DNA of 64,000 bases from Nemopilema nomurai (GCA_003864495.1 ML133386.1:2925375-2989374); one strand, 5' to 3'; positions 24,792 through 37,600 are shown, counted from the first letter of the stretch. Numbers and translations are program-made. The notes: generated from the sequence alone by a model not told the origin.

Positions 24792-26927
24792 GCTAGGCTT
24801 GCTAGGGTTTTTGCGGAAATGACTGCGATCATATCTGTTAGAGGCAATGATGACTCAAGTTGTTGGGCCATTCAAAAGGAGTCCAAGCAAAATTTGTTTA
24901 ATGTTGTTCTGGCACCATTTTGGTTGGGTGGTGGGTGGTCTCGTCATTTTCTTGGGAGAAAAACACTTTCATGGGAATTCGTAGGTTAGATTTTACTATT
25001 AACTGTTCCATAAATGTATTTGTTTTGAAGCTTTTAAGGCGGCAGTTTTTATCTCATGCCAATGAAATTTTATGAAATAAGGTTTATTATCCTTAATATA
25101 TGTAAATCCATTCATCCGAGTTTGTTGATTTTGTTCGAAATTGTCCGAAAATTTAGTAGATTTTTTGGGACATATATTTTGACTAACTTAAGACAAATCG
25201 TATTGAAAAAACGTCGCTATTATCACGTGCAGCCACTGCTCATTAGCAGAAATTTTCCTGATATAACATTCGAATACTGTTTGCGTGTATTCTTTTAAGA
25301 TAAATCTAAAGTATAAACCTTTAATTCGGTCGACTTTCGTCCCTTCTATTTAAATCACTTCAGTATTAATCAAATTTCGTTTTCCATTGATTTTGGTAAA
25401 CACTATAAAATTACAAGATTTTGCACCTTCGAATTTCTTAGTACATGGTGTTAAATGTGTTTACTTTAAACAAACATTTCTCTTTTGATTGGCTTGTGGA
25501 TTTTTCTTGTCGATTAACGAGCCTAGTTCATTCCCCTATTTCATCCAGTCATTACTTTATAGAATTGTTTATTTTTAGATTTCTGTCGTTTTTTTAAATC
25601 TATTGTTTTAAATTTTTTGATAAAAATATTCCTTAGTATATTTATTCTAAATTGATCAAAAAGCAAGTTCTTTATCCTCCCGTTTTGACCTTATTAAGAT
25701 ACTTAATTGTACAGCGGTGACGGAATTTTCCCATCAACAGATTTTTCAGCAAAAATTTACAATTTTGCTATCAAGCCCTTCTTTACCCTCTCCAACACAT
25801 GAGTAAGTTAGTGCAATTTTGAATAGTTATTTGCACTAGTTAACATGAGTGAATCTTTTCCTTTCAACCAAATTATTTTGTATTTCGTATGTAGGCCCTA
25901 CTTTGTACGCGTTGATTTCCTTGTAAAATAGTTTATTTTCAAAAATGTTCGTTGTGTCTGGGAAGTAGTAGACAATATGTACTCTGTTTTTTTGGCTTTG
26001 AACCAAGCAGGCTGCCTAGTCTGTAATAGTTATTTTGTAAAGAAAGTTTGTTGCTAAAATTACCAATCCATCTTCCCTACCTCCGCCCCCCTCCCCCCCC
26101 CCCCCAACTTTAGTGTGGTGAGTCCTAATTGCGAATGCCGTTCCCAACTCATGTATGATAGTGAATTCCACTTTAAAATTGCTGCAGACCAGAGTTTTCT
26201 TTCAACTATGCCCAATTTTTCTCGAGTAGTTACTACATCCGACCCCTTTTGTTACTAAAGCAACTTAATTTCCAAGGACACATAATTGACCAATCTACTC
26301 AAGTTGTACTATTATGTACGACTAACTTTTACAACTTTGCAAAGAAGTTGATTCATTTCCATCAGTATTGGTCATTGTTTGGTCAGAAATCATTCCTTAA
26401 GTCCCTTCATCGCCTCCCTTTTTGAAAAGCTTTGTTGCAAGCTGGTCTCTTTGATCAGCCTCCGTAGTAAACTCAATTGCAATAACTAGTTTCATGGTAT
26501 TTTTATGTAGACGTATGTAGCTGGTATTCAAGTCTATGGACTTATTCATTTGTTCTCTAATGCAGTATTTGTATATATAGAGCAGTACAATCAGTTTTGT
26601 CACTCCATTTCATCTATTGTCCAGCTGTTCTCAAATGAGACCCGCATCTCGCTTGACATTAACTCTTCTACTATCATTTACAATGCATGCCGAAAATCCT
26701 TGGAACACCTCAGTATTTTCTCTGGTTTTTGCATTTTTCATTTCTTTGAGACGCCAATGGCTGTTAATCCCCCTCTTCCCCCCTAAAACAATATTGGCAA
26801 CAAAGTATAGCATCCAGTTAATCCAGGGGAAAAAGTTTGGCGCAAAAATGTCGCTAGGGGGGGGGGGGATGAATGAACGCGAGTCAAAGAATTGCCGTTA
26901 GTGTTCCAACAATTTTGGCAAGCATTA
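24792..26927. other. Non-coding region between the YEATS gene and the MITE
   Basis: This contains the YEATS 3' UTR and AT-rich intergenic DNA. No canonical AATAAA was found close behind the stop, so the transcript end is undetermined. It also holds a C run at about 26085-26105 and a G run of at least ten at about 26860. Open frames here are short and have no family resemblance. Confidence 0.5.
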
Positions 26928-27324
26928 CACGCTTTTTTTTATAAAGAACCACTTTATAAGGAACCTATATGTAGAAGGCCGAAATATTTAAAGAACTTAT
27001 ACTACTAGAAACGAAATCACTAAGGAACTTTTCGATTTGAAAAATGTTAGCATCAAGTATAACTGCAAGCATCAAGAACTAAAAAGCCGGTTCCATTCAT
27101 TTGCAGCCAATACTTGCATAGATTGTTTGCTATTCGTGCGTCAAGTGCTTTATCGAGTTGTTTCCGCATATTCTATCTCGCCCCTCTCTCTATTAAGTGT
27201 TAAGGCTTATTGATGTGCAGTGAAGATTAAGGAACTTTTGGTACTAAAATCTGATGACTTGAGGTCTACGAATAAGAAACTTTTGGAACTAGGCCTTGTG
27301 GTAGGTTCCTTATAAAAAAGCGTG
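26928..27324. mobile_element. MITE-like DNA transposon with TA target-site duplication
   Basis: The ends are inverted copies: CACGCTTTTTTTT...AAGGAACC at the left and GGTTCCTTATAAAAAAGCGTG at the right, each abutted by TA (26926-27 and 27325-26). The 397-bp interior has no coding capacity but carries many direct and inverted copies of a core like AAGGAACTT/AAGAACTT. TA duplications and inverted ends point to a Tc1/mariner-type non-autonomous element. The family name is not recognised. Confidence 0.75.
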
Positions 27325-28096
27325 TATACGCACCCAAGAAGGGTCTGAGAGTTGTATTCAAAAAGATTGCCTGTTAACGGCCTTGAGAAAGAGGATCAAT
27401 TTAGAAGGACCTTTCAAACTGAAAGGATATATGGCAAATCTTTATAAAATACCATTGGACTTCGAATTCATGCTACAGTTTTGTAGCCGAAGCATCTTTG
27501 GTCATTCCTGATAATTACTGATTTCATACAGTACATTGTTCTTTCCAATTACCTCTTGAAATTTTATTAAGATTAAAATGTTTCCTAGCTGTAAACTTCA
27601 TCGAATTTCGCATTTGAAGTATCCAAGCTAGTGTACCATATTGCCGTGTTGAGTTGAAACTGTCAGAGTGCATATAACGTTTGTGTAGATTCATGTAAAA
27701 TTTGTCTCGTAACTCATTGCTTAAACGAGGTAATTGTGCACGCTGACACAAGTTAATACTTACAATACACTCGAATTAGTTCAGTATGCTATTAGTCAAG
27801 TCGCATTTATAATTGAATAAATTAAAAGACTGTGAGGTCGAGAAAACGGCAAGGATTTTTCTGAGCTGACAGAGAGAATCGTGTTTGGTCAGTGGCGGGA
27901 AATTGGCACGAGCGCACAACGACAACAACCCCAATTTCAAAACCAGCCATGTCTTTGATGGAAAGAAAATGAAAGGCCATCAGAACTGTTCTGTACTGTT
28001 TGGTAGAAAGCTGCTATGAATATCACATTTTACGGATTATAACATGAAAGATCTTGAATTTCACATCGAGTTTGGTTTTCAATACAGATAAATAAT
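27325..28096. other. Region upstream of the LRR gene
   Basis: No coding exon is supported. A probable 5' UTR splice acceptor, TTTTCAATACAG, ends at 28087, nine bases before the LRR start codon. This implies an upstream non-coding exon, possibly in the less AT-rich stretch around 27835-27960. No promoter element can be named. Confidence 0.4.
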
Positions 28097-28852
28097 ATGG
28101 ATAACGGCATTCTGGACATGGTGACCGAGCGTGTAAGGATTTGCCGAACAACATTAAATTTGAGTAACATAACATTGACGGTTGTTCCTCCACAAATTCT
28201 GAGTAACTGCAAAGCTATCAGAGCTCTGTATCTTAATTCATGCGGCATTATAATGCCACCGATGGAGATCGAACTGTTTACAAACCTCGAAGAACTCAGC
28301 TTGGATGATAACAAATTGACAATGGTTCCGGCATGTTTAGGTGCTTTGACAAAGCTCAAGTGCCTCTGTCTTTGCAAGAATCCTTTGGGCTTTATTCCAG
28401 CACAGATAAAACAGCTCACCCAGTTGACAAGACTGTTTATTCAGCAATCTCAATTAATGTACTTTCCAGAAGAAATTTGTGACCTTGAAATGTTGGAGTT
28501 CTTAGGAGTGTCTGGAAATAACATTGGCTCACTTCCAGATAAAATTACTAAAATGAAAAGACTAAAGTGGTTTAACGCTTCCCACAATAGTATCAAAGAA
28601 CTACCAAGTACAACAAAAGAATTCAAAAGCCTAATACACATTGATTTGTCCGATAATAACTTTATTGAAATTCCAAGAGACTTGCTGTTAGTACACAGTT
28701 TAATGTCCTTGATCATCCAAGGCAACCGTATAAAGATTTTAAGTGAAGAACTTTGTAACCAAATAAAAAGGATGGCGAAATTTGATTTACGAAGAAACAC
28801 CATAGAAGATATGCCTGTTGAACTGATGTCCTGTGAACATGTTTACATTTGA
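28097..28852 (+). CDS. Intracellular leucine-rich-repeat protein, single coding exon
   Basis: A 251-residue protein made almost wholly of SHOC2/LRRC-style repeats of about 23 residues. About eight repeats are visible, for example IRALYLNSCGIIMPP, LEELSLDDNKLTMVPACLGA, FLGVSGNNIGSLPDKITK, KWFNASHNSIKELPS, IHIDLSDNNFIEIPRDLL and KFDLRRNTIEDMPVEL. There is no signal peptide, membrane segment or second domain, so it is probably a cytosolic protein-binding scaffold; the partner is unknown. The coding region is uninterrupted, unlike its many-exon neighbours, though an acceptor just before the ATG suggests a 5' UTR intron. The start is the first ATG of the frame after that acceptor. AATAAA follows at 29067. 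No precise ortholog is claimed. Confidence 0.85.
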   Translation: MDNGILDMVTERVRICRTTLNLSNITLTVVPPQILSNCKAIRALYLNSCGIIMPPMEIELFTNLEELSLDDNKLTMVPACLGALTKLKCLCLCKNPLGFIPAQIKQLTQLTRLFIQQSQLMYFPEEICDLEMLEFLGVSGNNIGSLPDKITKMKRLKWFNASHNSIKELPSTTKEFKSLIHIDLSDNNFIEIPRDLLLVHSLMSLIIQGNRIKILSEELCNQIKRMAKFDLRRNTIEDMPVELMSCEHVYI

Positions 28853-30100
28853 AACTACTATATCATGTGTAGATGGTATGAGTTTTCATAATACCTTAAA
28901 GTTAATGGATGGCATGATTTTTTTTTGTTTTAGACAAAAAGTTGTTATCTAAAGCACATATATTATTTAGGAGACCTGGTATATATTTGGGAAGTCTCTT
29001 CAGTAAGATCATTTTTGTATATTTGTTTGTATTTTTGTATAAGAGCTATGGCTATAGAGGAGTTAAAATAAATTCATGAGTTGAGAATTCATTGTTAGCT
29101 TTCCAGTTGTTTTAGCAAAGTGCAATTTTGATTCTCTACAAACATCCTTTTCATCTCTTTGGCAAGCACTTTCAAACCAATGGATTTAAGCAGGTGGAAA
29201 GCAAGCAGTCTATTTAATGTGAGTATTTTCATATTTCCAAAGTTTGATCAGCTTTAAAAAATTAAATTTTATTGGCACTTACAGCAAAGCAGTAAACAGA
29301 TTTAGGTAATAAAATGAGCAATAACTCCACCCAGCCATTTTGACAAAATCTCTCAGAGAAAGGTAATATAAATTTAAAAGTAGAAATGGAGACAGAAACC
29401 TACAAACTCATATACTGCCATAAACTCATATACAATCAGAGTTCTTTTGCAACTTGAAGGCAGTTCTTAAAAGTAATTTTATATTTAAAAACCTGTCCCC
29501 TTTAGTAGATTAAAGCTTTCATGAATAATGTGAAGTCATAAAATTCTATTGTTAAAAAATGGAAGTGCAAGTGTGAAGTAACATTAATTTTTACAATTAA
29601 TTTGCAATTGTTTGGTGACCTAAATTTCTTGACAGCAGCACAGTTTAGTTGAGTTTAATACAGCTTGGCTTTGTCTTTGTTGTCATGGTATCAATGCACA
29701 ATAGATGCATCTTTTTAAAATTGTTTTGTAAATAGAGACTCATTGAGTTTTATGTCCCCACAAGCTACAAGAGCTCGTGCTATCACTCAAAAGGATTCTT
29801 GTAATAGAGGAAGCCCATCACATGGTCTTTTCAGAGTGTCTCTTTAAATTTACCTCTTGTCTTTGGATTGTTTGATTTTCTATTAATGCAGGCAATTTGT
29901 CTTTTCTTTGGTTAATATTTCTTTAAGATGGTACAAACCTGGATTGCAAATAATATTTCTTTAAAAGATGGAAGACACAATATCAGCAGTTGAGCCCTAA
30001 CTTCGCTTTTTGGGTGAAGTTTAATTATCAAAAGAAGGCATTTCCAAGTTGCTTACACACACTATACTCTCTACAGTGGTAATATTTTATTTGACTTATT
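28853..30100. other. LRR 3' UTR and following non-coding DNA
   Basis: AT-rich sequence. Apart from the LRR 3' UTR and its poly(A) signal I see nothing coding or repetitive here. Confidence 0.5.
29067..29072 (+). other. Polyadenylation signal of the LRR gene
   Basis: AATAAA lies 215 bases after the LRR stop codon and is followed by T-rich sequence. It is the first canonical hexamer on this strand after the stop, so the transcript probably ends near 29090. Confidence 0.6.
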
Positions 30101-30104
30101 TCCT

Positions 30105-30264
30105 ATAGAACGTAGAAGGCATGCAACACATGAATCAGGCATGCATCTGTGCAGCAAAGATGTGCCAAAAAAGCATCCCTCAAAGAAATCGAATACCCGG
30201 AGTCAGTCACGTATAAGAAGCATCCCTCAAAGAAATCGAAAACCCGAAGGCAGTCAAGCATAGG
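30105..30264 (+). pseudogene. Possible decayed LINE endonuclease fragment with a 47-bp tandem duplication
   Basis: One frame reads ACICAAKMCQKSIPQRNRIP, ending in GVSHV and a stop. It resembles the segment between endonuclease and reverse transcriptase in LINE ORF2 proteins (C..AA..IPK.RR..IPGW). Two direct copies of a 47-bp unit beginning AAGCATCCCTCAAAGAAATC (30171-30217, 30218-30264) follow, the second shifted out of frame. It is short and the resemblance is from memory, so the assignment is tentative. Confidence 0.3.
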
Positions 30265-33200
30265 AAGCTGAGATATATCAAATGGAACCCTTTGTAGTTA
30301 ATACTTAAAGGTACTGCTTTGCAAATTCATACCATACTTTGCTCCTTTCATTTCTGACAATATCCTAATGTTGCCTGTTAGGAAGCTGACAGATGTCGAA
30401 TGAAACTCTCTCCGTAGTTATTTCTAAAAGGTATACTCCCCTTTTCAAGTCTTATTTCTATCATTTCTGAGGTCATCTTATAGCTGCCTATTTGCTCTCT
30501 CCAGATCGCGTTTCTCTTAGAAGCAGTTGTTAACTCCTAACCCAAATCCGACAATGTCTTATTCACTCAATATTTAAAAATAGCATCCTCATCCTTCCTT
30601 GTGCAAAAGCTCTTCTAGTTCGAAGTTCACGTTTGATATCGTATCGTGAAAATTTGGCTGCCTCTACAAATTCGCTGCATCCACTGGTTTCTTTATCCTC
30701 GAATGGCTCCCGCAACAGCTTTTAGTTTCACGTATCTTTTCCATATATTCCCATACGCTTGCTATGTTTTCGTCAGGTCAATATCTTTTTGCGAAGTTGT
30801 TTTAGCACCATACTCAAAATTCTGTTTGATGCAGTAAACGCCGATTGTCTTCGCAACGGTCTGGTTGCAATGTGCTGCGATAAAGATACATCGATAACCA
30901 TTTCAATATCACACGAGTCGCGAAGTTACGGCATCACGAAAAATCTGCTGTTTAATAAATTTGATATTTAGAGGGCTAGGCACCTGGATCATCCTAGCAC
31001 ATCGGAATCATCCCAGGACTGCCCCCCTTCCCCCTTTATCGGGCTCCAGAAAAGAGACCCACTGCTTTGGGTCGATGCAAATATATTACAGCTTTCAATT
31101 ATATCAGTATGTAAAAGCCCAACGTTTACTGATTCGGAGGAGAGGATGAAATTGGCAATATTGAGAATGTTAAAAGACTAGAGATTTCTATTATAATTGT
31201 TGATAAATTTAGAGTTTATCACAAATTATGATCAGTGGTTGGGCTGCAGAAAGATTTCAAGCTCGCAGATGGAAAGAGCACAAACACAAAATGTTTAGTG
31301 ATGATTTTAAGTTTTAGCAAATAACCACATGATTGAAAAATATTTAACGTCTTAAACACACGATTAATAAATATTTTGATATTTGCTTATAAAATATACT
31401 TTCTGTACCACATAATTACAAAATACATTACATTAGTGACCTGTCTTATCAAATTCTTTTAGTAGAGATGGGCTCGAATGGATACACCAAAGCTTTACCT
31501 GGGTCCGGCAGCGAAGATTGTTGAGACACACCCCCTCTCATTCTGTATGGAATCGTTAAAATTGTATTACTAAGCAGATATTTGGGAAGGTCTTTAACTG
31601 AATTTGTTTATTAGAAACGGTCAGGATGGAAGATTTATGTTCGGTATTATTTAATCTTATTTGCCGATAGAAGAAAAGAAGCATTCCTAGTTTCTAGCTT
31701 TCTGTCAAGGGTAAGCTCGAAAACTAAATCAATGAATACAACAGAAATAACCAGAATTGTTTTCTATCTATTTCCCGAAGAAGATTTGCTTATTGAAACT
31801 TTCTAGCTATTTCCAGGTGTAGATTTGCTTATTGAAACTTTCTAGCTTTTTCCAGAAGTAGATTTGCTTGTTGAGCGGGAAAAGTCATCGTTGTGAAGGT
31901 TTTAACAAGCTTTAGTGTCGAAGCAAGTACCTGTAGGAAAACATTCACAATTTGCTCGCGAATCAGTTGATCTGGGCATGCTTCTTCAGCACCTGGCGTT
32001 TCCTGCAGGTGAATTTATTGAGATGCTGTTGCGATATCGCCGGACAATTAATAGCACTTGTTCTGCTTAATAATAGTAAACTTGAGGTGAATTCGCGGAA
32101 CCCCAGGCCCTGCACGTCTGTGAGGAACTGAACAATTGCAATTCTCATTCTGCAGATCCTGCCGCTTCCGATTCGATAGGGCCTAGAATTCCCCGGGACT
32201 TCGACGCCAGCCGGCAAAAGGGGATGCGGGTGAGTTGAGCTTTTTTAAGAATTGTACAGAATGAAGCCGCTCTTAGTTGGCGTGATACCTTGCAAACATT
32301 TGCGTATGGCCTAGATTGTAATTGGAAATGACGGCTTGAGCTGCCCTGGGGAGGCCTAGCTTCGATGCACAATGCCAAGCACATCTCTTCCAGCACTATA
32401 CAATCGGAGGGAATTCGCAAATTGTTCATAAATATTGTTTATCTTTGCTTGACAAGTCGCCAGGATACGATAAGGCCTATCTTGAAGGTATCTTTCTAGG
32501 ATGGCGGAAGTGTAGTCCTATGCGTGCTGTCAGTATTTCTTTCTGAAAAACCGGGAAACTCGTGAACACGGTTGAAATTCGATAAAGTAGCTGGATTTAT
32601 TGAGGCACTGGGGTTAATTCGTTGTTCAATTTTTTGTTAGTAGCAAACTTTCCTGCATTGTTTTCATGACATGCGACTGGCGAGTTTGCAAAAGTTTTCT
32701 CGTATGTTGCCTATCTTGTTGTCGTCTCAGCGGAAACGTTTGTGAGTTGTTCATATCGTTTCGGCCTAGAAGGTAGAAGTATTTTGCAGCACCAGGAAGT
32801 TTTACGTTGCAGTTCAATCGCGCGCAATATCCGATTATCAACGAAAATATTGAGTACAGGTCACCTTCTAACAAAAGTTGTTATGATTTCTCGCTATTTG
32901 GCGGCAAACAAAATATTTTGAAGTGTTATCGCAAGTCCCTGTAGCTTTTTGGTTGTCAGTAAATTATACTTCGTGACGTCATAAGTACTATGATGCGGAG
33001 GAACCTTTGATTCCAAGCGACGAAGAAATCTATCGATGCGTTAGGGTTTATTGCGGGGGTCGAATCCCCAGTTTTGGTAGTTGGGAATTCTCAGAACTGA
33101 AAGCTAGGAAGCACTGAGATTTTTGATAGCTTTTCCTGTTAAAGATTAGTTTATTCATGGACTAATTGATTTGAGCAAATCTTTTAAAAAGGATGATCTT

Positions 33201-34104
33201 TCAGCCATCGCAGAAGAACCAATAAGAACGTTTTTTGTTCTATCACGTGAAAATTGAGCCTCGAGCGGGTTGATGTTGAAAATTGATTCCCTGTGGAATT
33301 TTATGACTCTAGAGGGAGGGCACTTTGAGGACAATACCTGAAGCAGGTCTGTAAGCTATTGCGTTCAATGGTCTGTTCCTATAAAACATCCTTCACACAA
33401 ACGGGTGGGATCAACCACCACATCTAGCCTGCATTTGCGTCGAATCTCTGGACACGTGACAACAACTGTCAATGCAATTAAAAGCCTGAGGAAGATGTGG
33501 GTGTGACACTAAAAGGTGCTTTGTACTAGATCAATTTTTGGCCACAAAGTTGTACTTCTTGGTTTTTCGACGAAGGATAACATGCACCTAAGATCAATAT
33601 CATGCACATGTAACGTTAGGGGTCAGATAGAGTTCGAGCCAAGAAGTGACAGCAATGCAGACAGTAAGGTTTATTTCCGACAGCTCGAATGCTTAGGCTA
33701 AAACTACCTACGCAGCAATATTGTAGAGGCATATAATCATGTACGATTTATTATTTTCAATTACGTGAACACAAGGCCTGGGTAACAGCAAGCAAGCATT
33801 GTATCATAGAGCCGGCTGCTGCTGGAACCCTCCAATAGCCCGTACTACAGCTCTGTTACACACAATTCTTTTGGCAAAACTTGAATCACTGCGAATTGCA
33901 GGTTTTCTTTGGGCTTCGTTATCCTAGCCACAACACCATCTAGTACATTGCTTGACGTCAGAAGATGCACAGCCTCTCATTCGCCAAACGTGATTCCTTT
34001 TGATGGAATGGGTCGCTATCTTGTGCATTGCGGCAGTATGAAACTGGTGGTGCTTCTACTTCAAGGTTTCTCAATTAAGGTAATAGTTCAAGACACGCAG
34101 GGTT
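30265..34104. other. Non-coding stretch
   Basis: No gene or RNA gene is supported on either strand. Open frames at 30646-30837, 31963-32429 (minus) and 32626-32874 (minus) lack family motifs and splice context. The only structured sequence is the 39-bp tandem repeat at 31764-31877. Confidence 0.5.
31764..31877. repeat. 39-bp tandem repeat, three copies
   Basis: Three successive copies start at 31764, 31803 and 31842. Each contains a CTAGCTATTTCC-like start and the core AGATTTGCTTATTGAAACTT. The middle copy is almost identical to the third over its first half and to the first over its second half. No coding meaning. Confidence 0.8.
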
Positions 34105-34620
34105 AATAAAATAAAAATAATAATAATAATAACAATGCACTTATAGAGCGCTAAAATCTATATACATATATTCTAAAGCGCTGAAGCGTGTTAAAAAACC
34201 TTAATTTACAGAAAGTAAAGCTAGAAATGTCATTCACATGTTAAAATGATTATGAAATAAATACGTTTTTAATCCTGTTTTGAAAGTTTGGACGCTCTGA
34301 GATCTTCTACTTTCAACGGGCAGTTTGTTCCAGAGCCTAGGGGCTGCAGTACAAAATGCTCTGTCCCCACGAGATGCAAATTTTGTCTTTGGAACTAGCA
34401 ATGCCATAGATTTGTCTGACCTCAGACTGTATGGGTTATGAAAATTTTTTAAGTAAGAATGAATTTTGCACTGAAGACACTTTGCAGCCTTGGAGTGTTG
34501 CTCTCATTTCTATTCTACTCAGTGACCGTCCTTTGGGCTCTCAGCAATATGACCACGAGTTTCAGTGTTTCTCAATACTTTGTCCAAAGCTCATAGGCCA
34601 TCAAAAGTTCCCACAATAAA
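34105..34620 (-). mobile_element. 3' end of a non-LTR retrotransposon (LINE), truncated
   Basis: On the minus strand, 34440 down to 34234 encodes 69 codons, including a stop, that match the conserved C-terminus of LINE reverse-transcriptase proteins: NPYSLRSDK, LLVPKTK, GDRAF, AAPRLWNKLP and FKTGLKTYLF, followed by the stop. About 100 bases further downstream (plus-strand 34105-34132) is a (TAA)n-type tail, the expected 3' end. Upstream of the conserved part the frame decays and the rest of the element is missing, so this is a dead 5'-truncated copy. The motif is typical of CR1/L2/Rex-like clades; the exact clade is not determined. Confidence 0.8.
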
Positions 34621-37600
34621 GCGATTGTTTCTGTCTCACATTGATTAACAATTGTGCCATAGTGTTCCAGACAAAACAGCTCTTAAAGCAATCAGACAAT
34701 TATTCACATAGCGAGTCTATAAAGCGACTCTTTGAAAGTGAATAAATTATTAAAAAACTTGAGTCGAGAATGCCGATTTTGAAGATAATTGCCCACATCA
34801 TTTAAACCAGGTGTTAGCTAATGATTTAATTGCTGCATTGACTTCTTGAGAAAACCACTAGAGATCTACTTAACTTTGAACATTGCAAATTATTTTCTGA
34901 TGAGGCATGGCTTCCAAATTTTTTATTTAGCAATGAATGTTTTGTCATTGCCCAGCGATTTTTAAGAGCAGATAAATAAGCTGCACCGTCGCGTCTTTCC
35001 CAACTGACGTAACTAATATGATTTTGTCTACCAGAATTGAAAACTGTGATTTTGATTACCAATCACTCTGCTCACTACCCCCGCTGATTAACTCCTCTGC
35101 CTCATTTGTCTAAACGCCTGCAGGGTTCTGATATCTTTTTATGACTACCACTCATTTTCATCATTGAATCTTAAGAAAAACCTTAAGAATAAGAATATAA
35201 GAATGAGAATAACAAATATCTTAAGAACGTCAGTAAATGTCATTGTCTGCTTCAGAGACTCCTCTCGATATCCAGAAACTTCTATCAGTGCTTCGATCCC
35301 AAGTCTAGCTCCCTTGTTGCCCTTGAGGAATGCAATGTCGCGGCAATATTGTGTCAAACGTAATAGGTGAATTTCTTAAGCGAAACTTCTCCTCTGTTTT
35401 ACATCGTTAACATACCTGAAAAGTATTCCAGAATTCAAAATACATCTTTGATTCATTCTACGAGGCGGTACATTGTGCTCCTTTTTGGTGTTGGATCTGT
35501 TAGAAGGTGCAATATTTGTATGTCTAAAGGTTAACATTGCTTCAAAGATTAAACAGTGTGCATCTTCGTAGAGAAAGAAGTTAAACAGAATCACAGAAAG
35601 AAATTTTTCGATGCTTTTGCGGCTCTTGAGGAAGACAAATAAGCTGATTGGGTTTACAGGACTTACATCTTTCTTAAGATGTGTACATTTGTCAGTTCTA
35701 CATGAAGTGTATCTGCTTGCTAAAACCTTGCCTAACTTGAAAGTCCGTTTTGGCTAAGAGGTTTTTACTATAAATATGGGGTGTATAAAGTTGTATCGAT
35801 TGAAATCAGACACCCCTTTGGAGTTAACTTCGTCAAAATGCATGGATCAAAGTACAAGGTGTCTTGTCTCTCAAGCTTTTTCTTCTGTGAAACAACATAA
35901 CCATTGATTCCAAGGAAAATCCGAAGGTCATGTCAAATTTGCAAAACAGTTAACGCTGTCAGTGGAGTTTGAAATAAAGCAGATGTTGAACAGCTTCTCC
36001 TCTGAGTCTTAAATGATTTCTACTTTCGTACAACAGTTATATGGTCATTATGATCATTTGTTTATAGTCAGAAGCACTAAGGCTTATATGCTTGCGATCT
36101 AGCTTTAAATTCCAATATTTTTGAGCGAATCTTCAGAAGGAACAAAGGTTATTGCCCAGAACTCCAGTTTTTTGGTGCTGTAAGAGTTTTTGTAACATGA
36201 TTTTAGTATGCCGAAGTTCTTTTTTGTCCGATACAATTTAGAGTATGCACACGTTGGAAAATGACCAAAAGCTGATAAAATGAATAGTGTATGTTTATTT
36301 TTCCGCTGTTTCTCGCAATTTTGAAGCTTTTTACCATAAAAATTTGTTCATATGATGAGATATGTCAGTTTTTATGTATTGTTTTCCAATGAATCTTATG
36401 GAGACAGAATTCTATAGAGCAAGTTTGGTTACAAATGTGTTTATCTTGTATTTCGACAAGAGGATGTGTTGACAGCTGATGATAAGGCGGGGGATCTCGA
36501 TAGGCCAAGCTCCGTAGTATGTCAAAATACAATCGTTTGTTGCCGCTTTTGTTTCTAGTTCTAAGGTTTCTAACAGTTCTCTGACTTCATAAGAGTCTTT
36601 CCTATAAACAAATGAATGTGTTTGCATGTATAAAGTGAAACTCAGTCCAAGTTACTTTAGTTTTAAGACCACTATTGCAGCCAGTGCATGCTTTACATAA
36701 CCATAGTCTCAGATATCTAAAAAGCCTTCGGTTGTTACACTCTTGGTTTTTTACTAAACTCGCGTAAAAACAGAGCTGATACTCGCTGATGCAGATATTG
36801 TTCATTCCTAACACCAAACCTCAATTAGATAGCCTTTCACTTCAGCAGTAGGTCTACAAGAAATCACCACCGTTCTAAGGCGTGGAGCGAGGCATACCAA
36901 TGACTTTTGCATAATTCCGAATTTTCCTTGGCACTGTGTTTAAACTGAAATGTTTTGCAAAACAAAGTTCCTTTCTAATTTGGCCACCTGCTATCCAACC
37001 AAACAAACAATAATTGTGATCAATCGTCGTCATAGAATGTTGCTTCAACATGTGACTTTCTTTACCTTGAAAGGTTCTTGCCTGCCGTTTGTTTAGGTAA
37101 TTCGTTCTGAGTGGGTTTTCTTCTTTGCTTTCACGAGGCTACGTTCTCAAATGTAAACACTGACTTAATGATACTCCAGTACTTGTTTCTTGGGCTTTGT
37201 TCTCTATGCAAATTAAGTGGCCATATTTCGATGCAGCTACAAAATCTGTTCAGTAGTGTAAACATTACAAAATCTTGATAATTGCCTTTCTGAAAAACAC
37301 CTAATAAAGTTGAAGAGTTTCTATCGTTTTCTTCATTAAATAGATTTTGAGGCATATAGAGGGAAAGTTTGCCAAAGAAGGCTGATGGTTTTCTTGAATC
37401 AAAAATTAGACGGACTCTGAGATGGAAACTATTCATTGTTTAATCTTCCTTGTCCCTAGATTGCCGCAGAGTCATTAATTAATAATACCAGGCCACAGGG
37501 TCTAACCACTGAATGATGAGTTGTTCGCGAATCATCTACAGTGTCATGTCATTCAATCGACTGTAGCGTCTTTCAGTCCATCTGGATATGTAAGTTTTTT

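Noticed and set aside
33000..33090. GGGGGTCGAATCCCC, resembling a tRNA T-arm
   Set aside because: No matching A box, anticodon stem or acceptor stem could be built around it.
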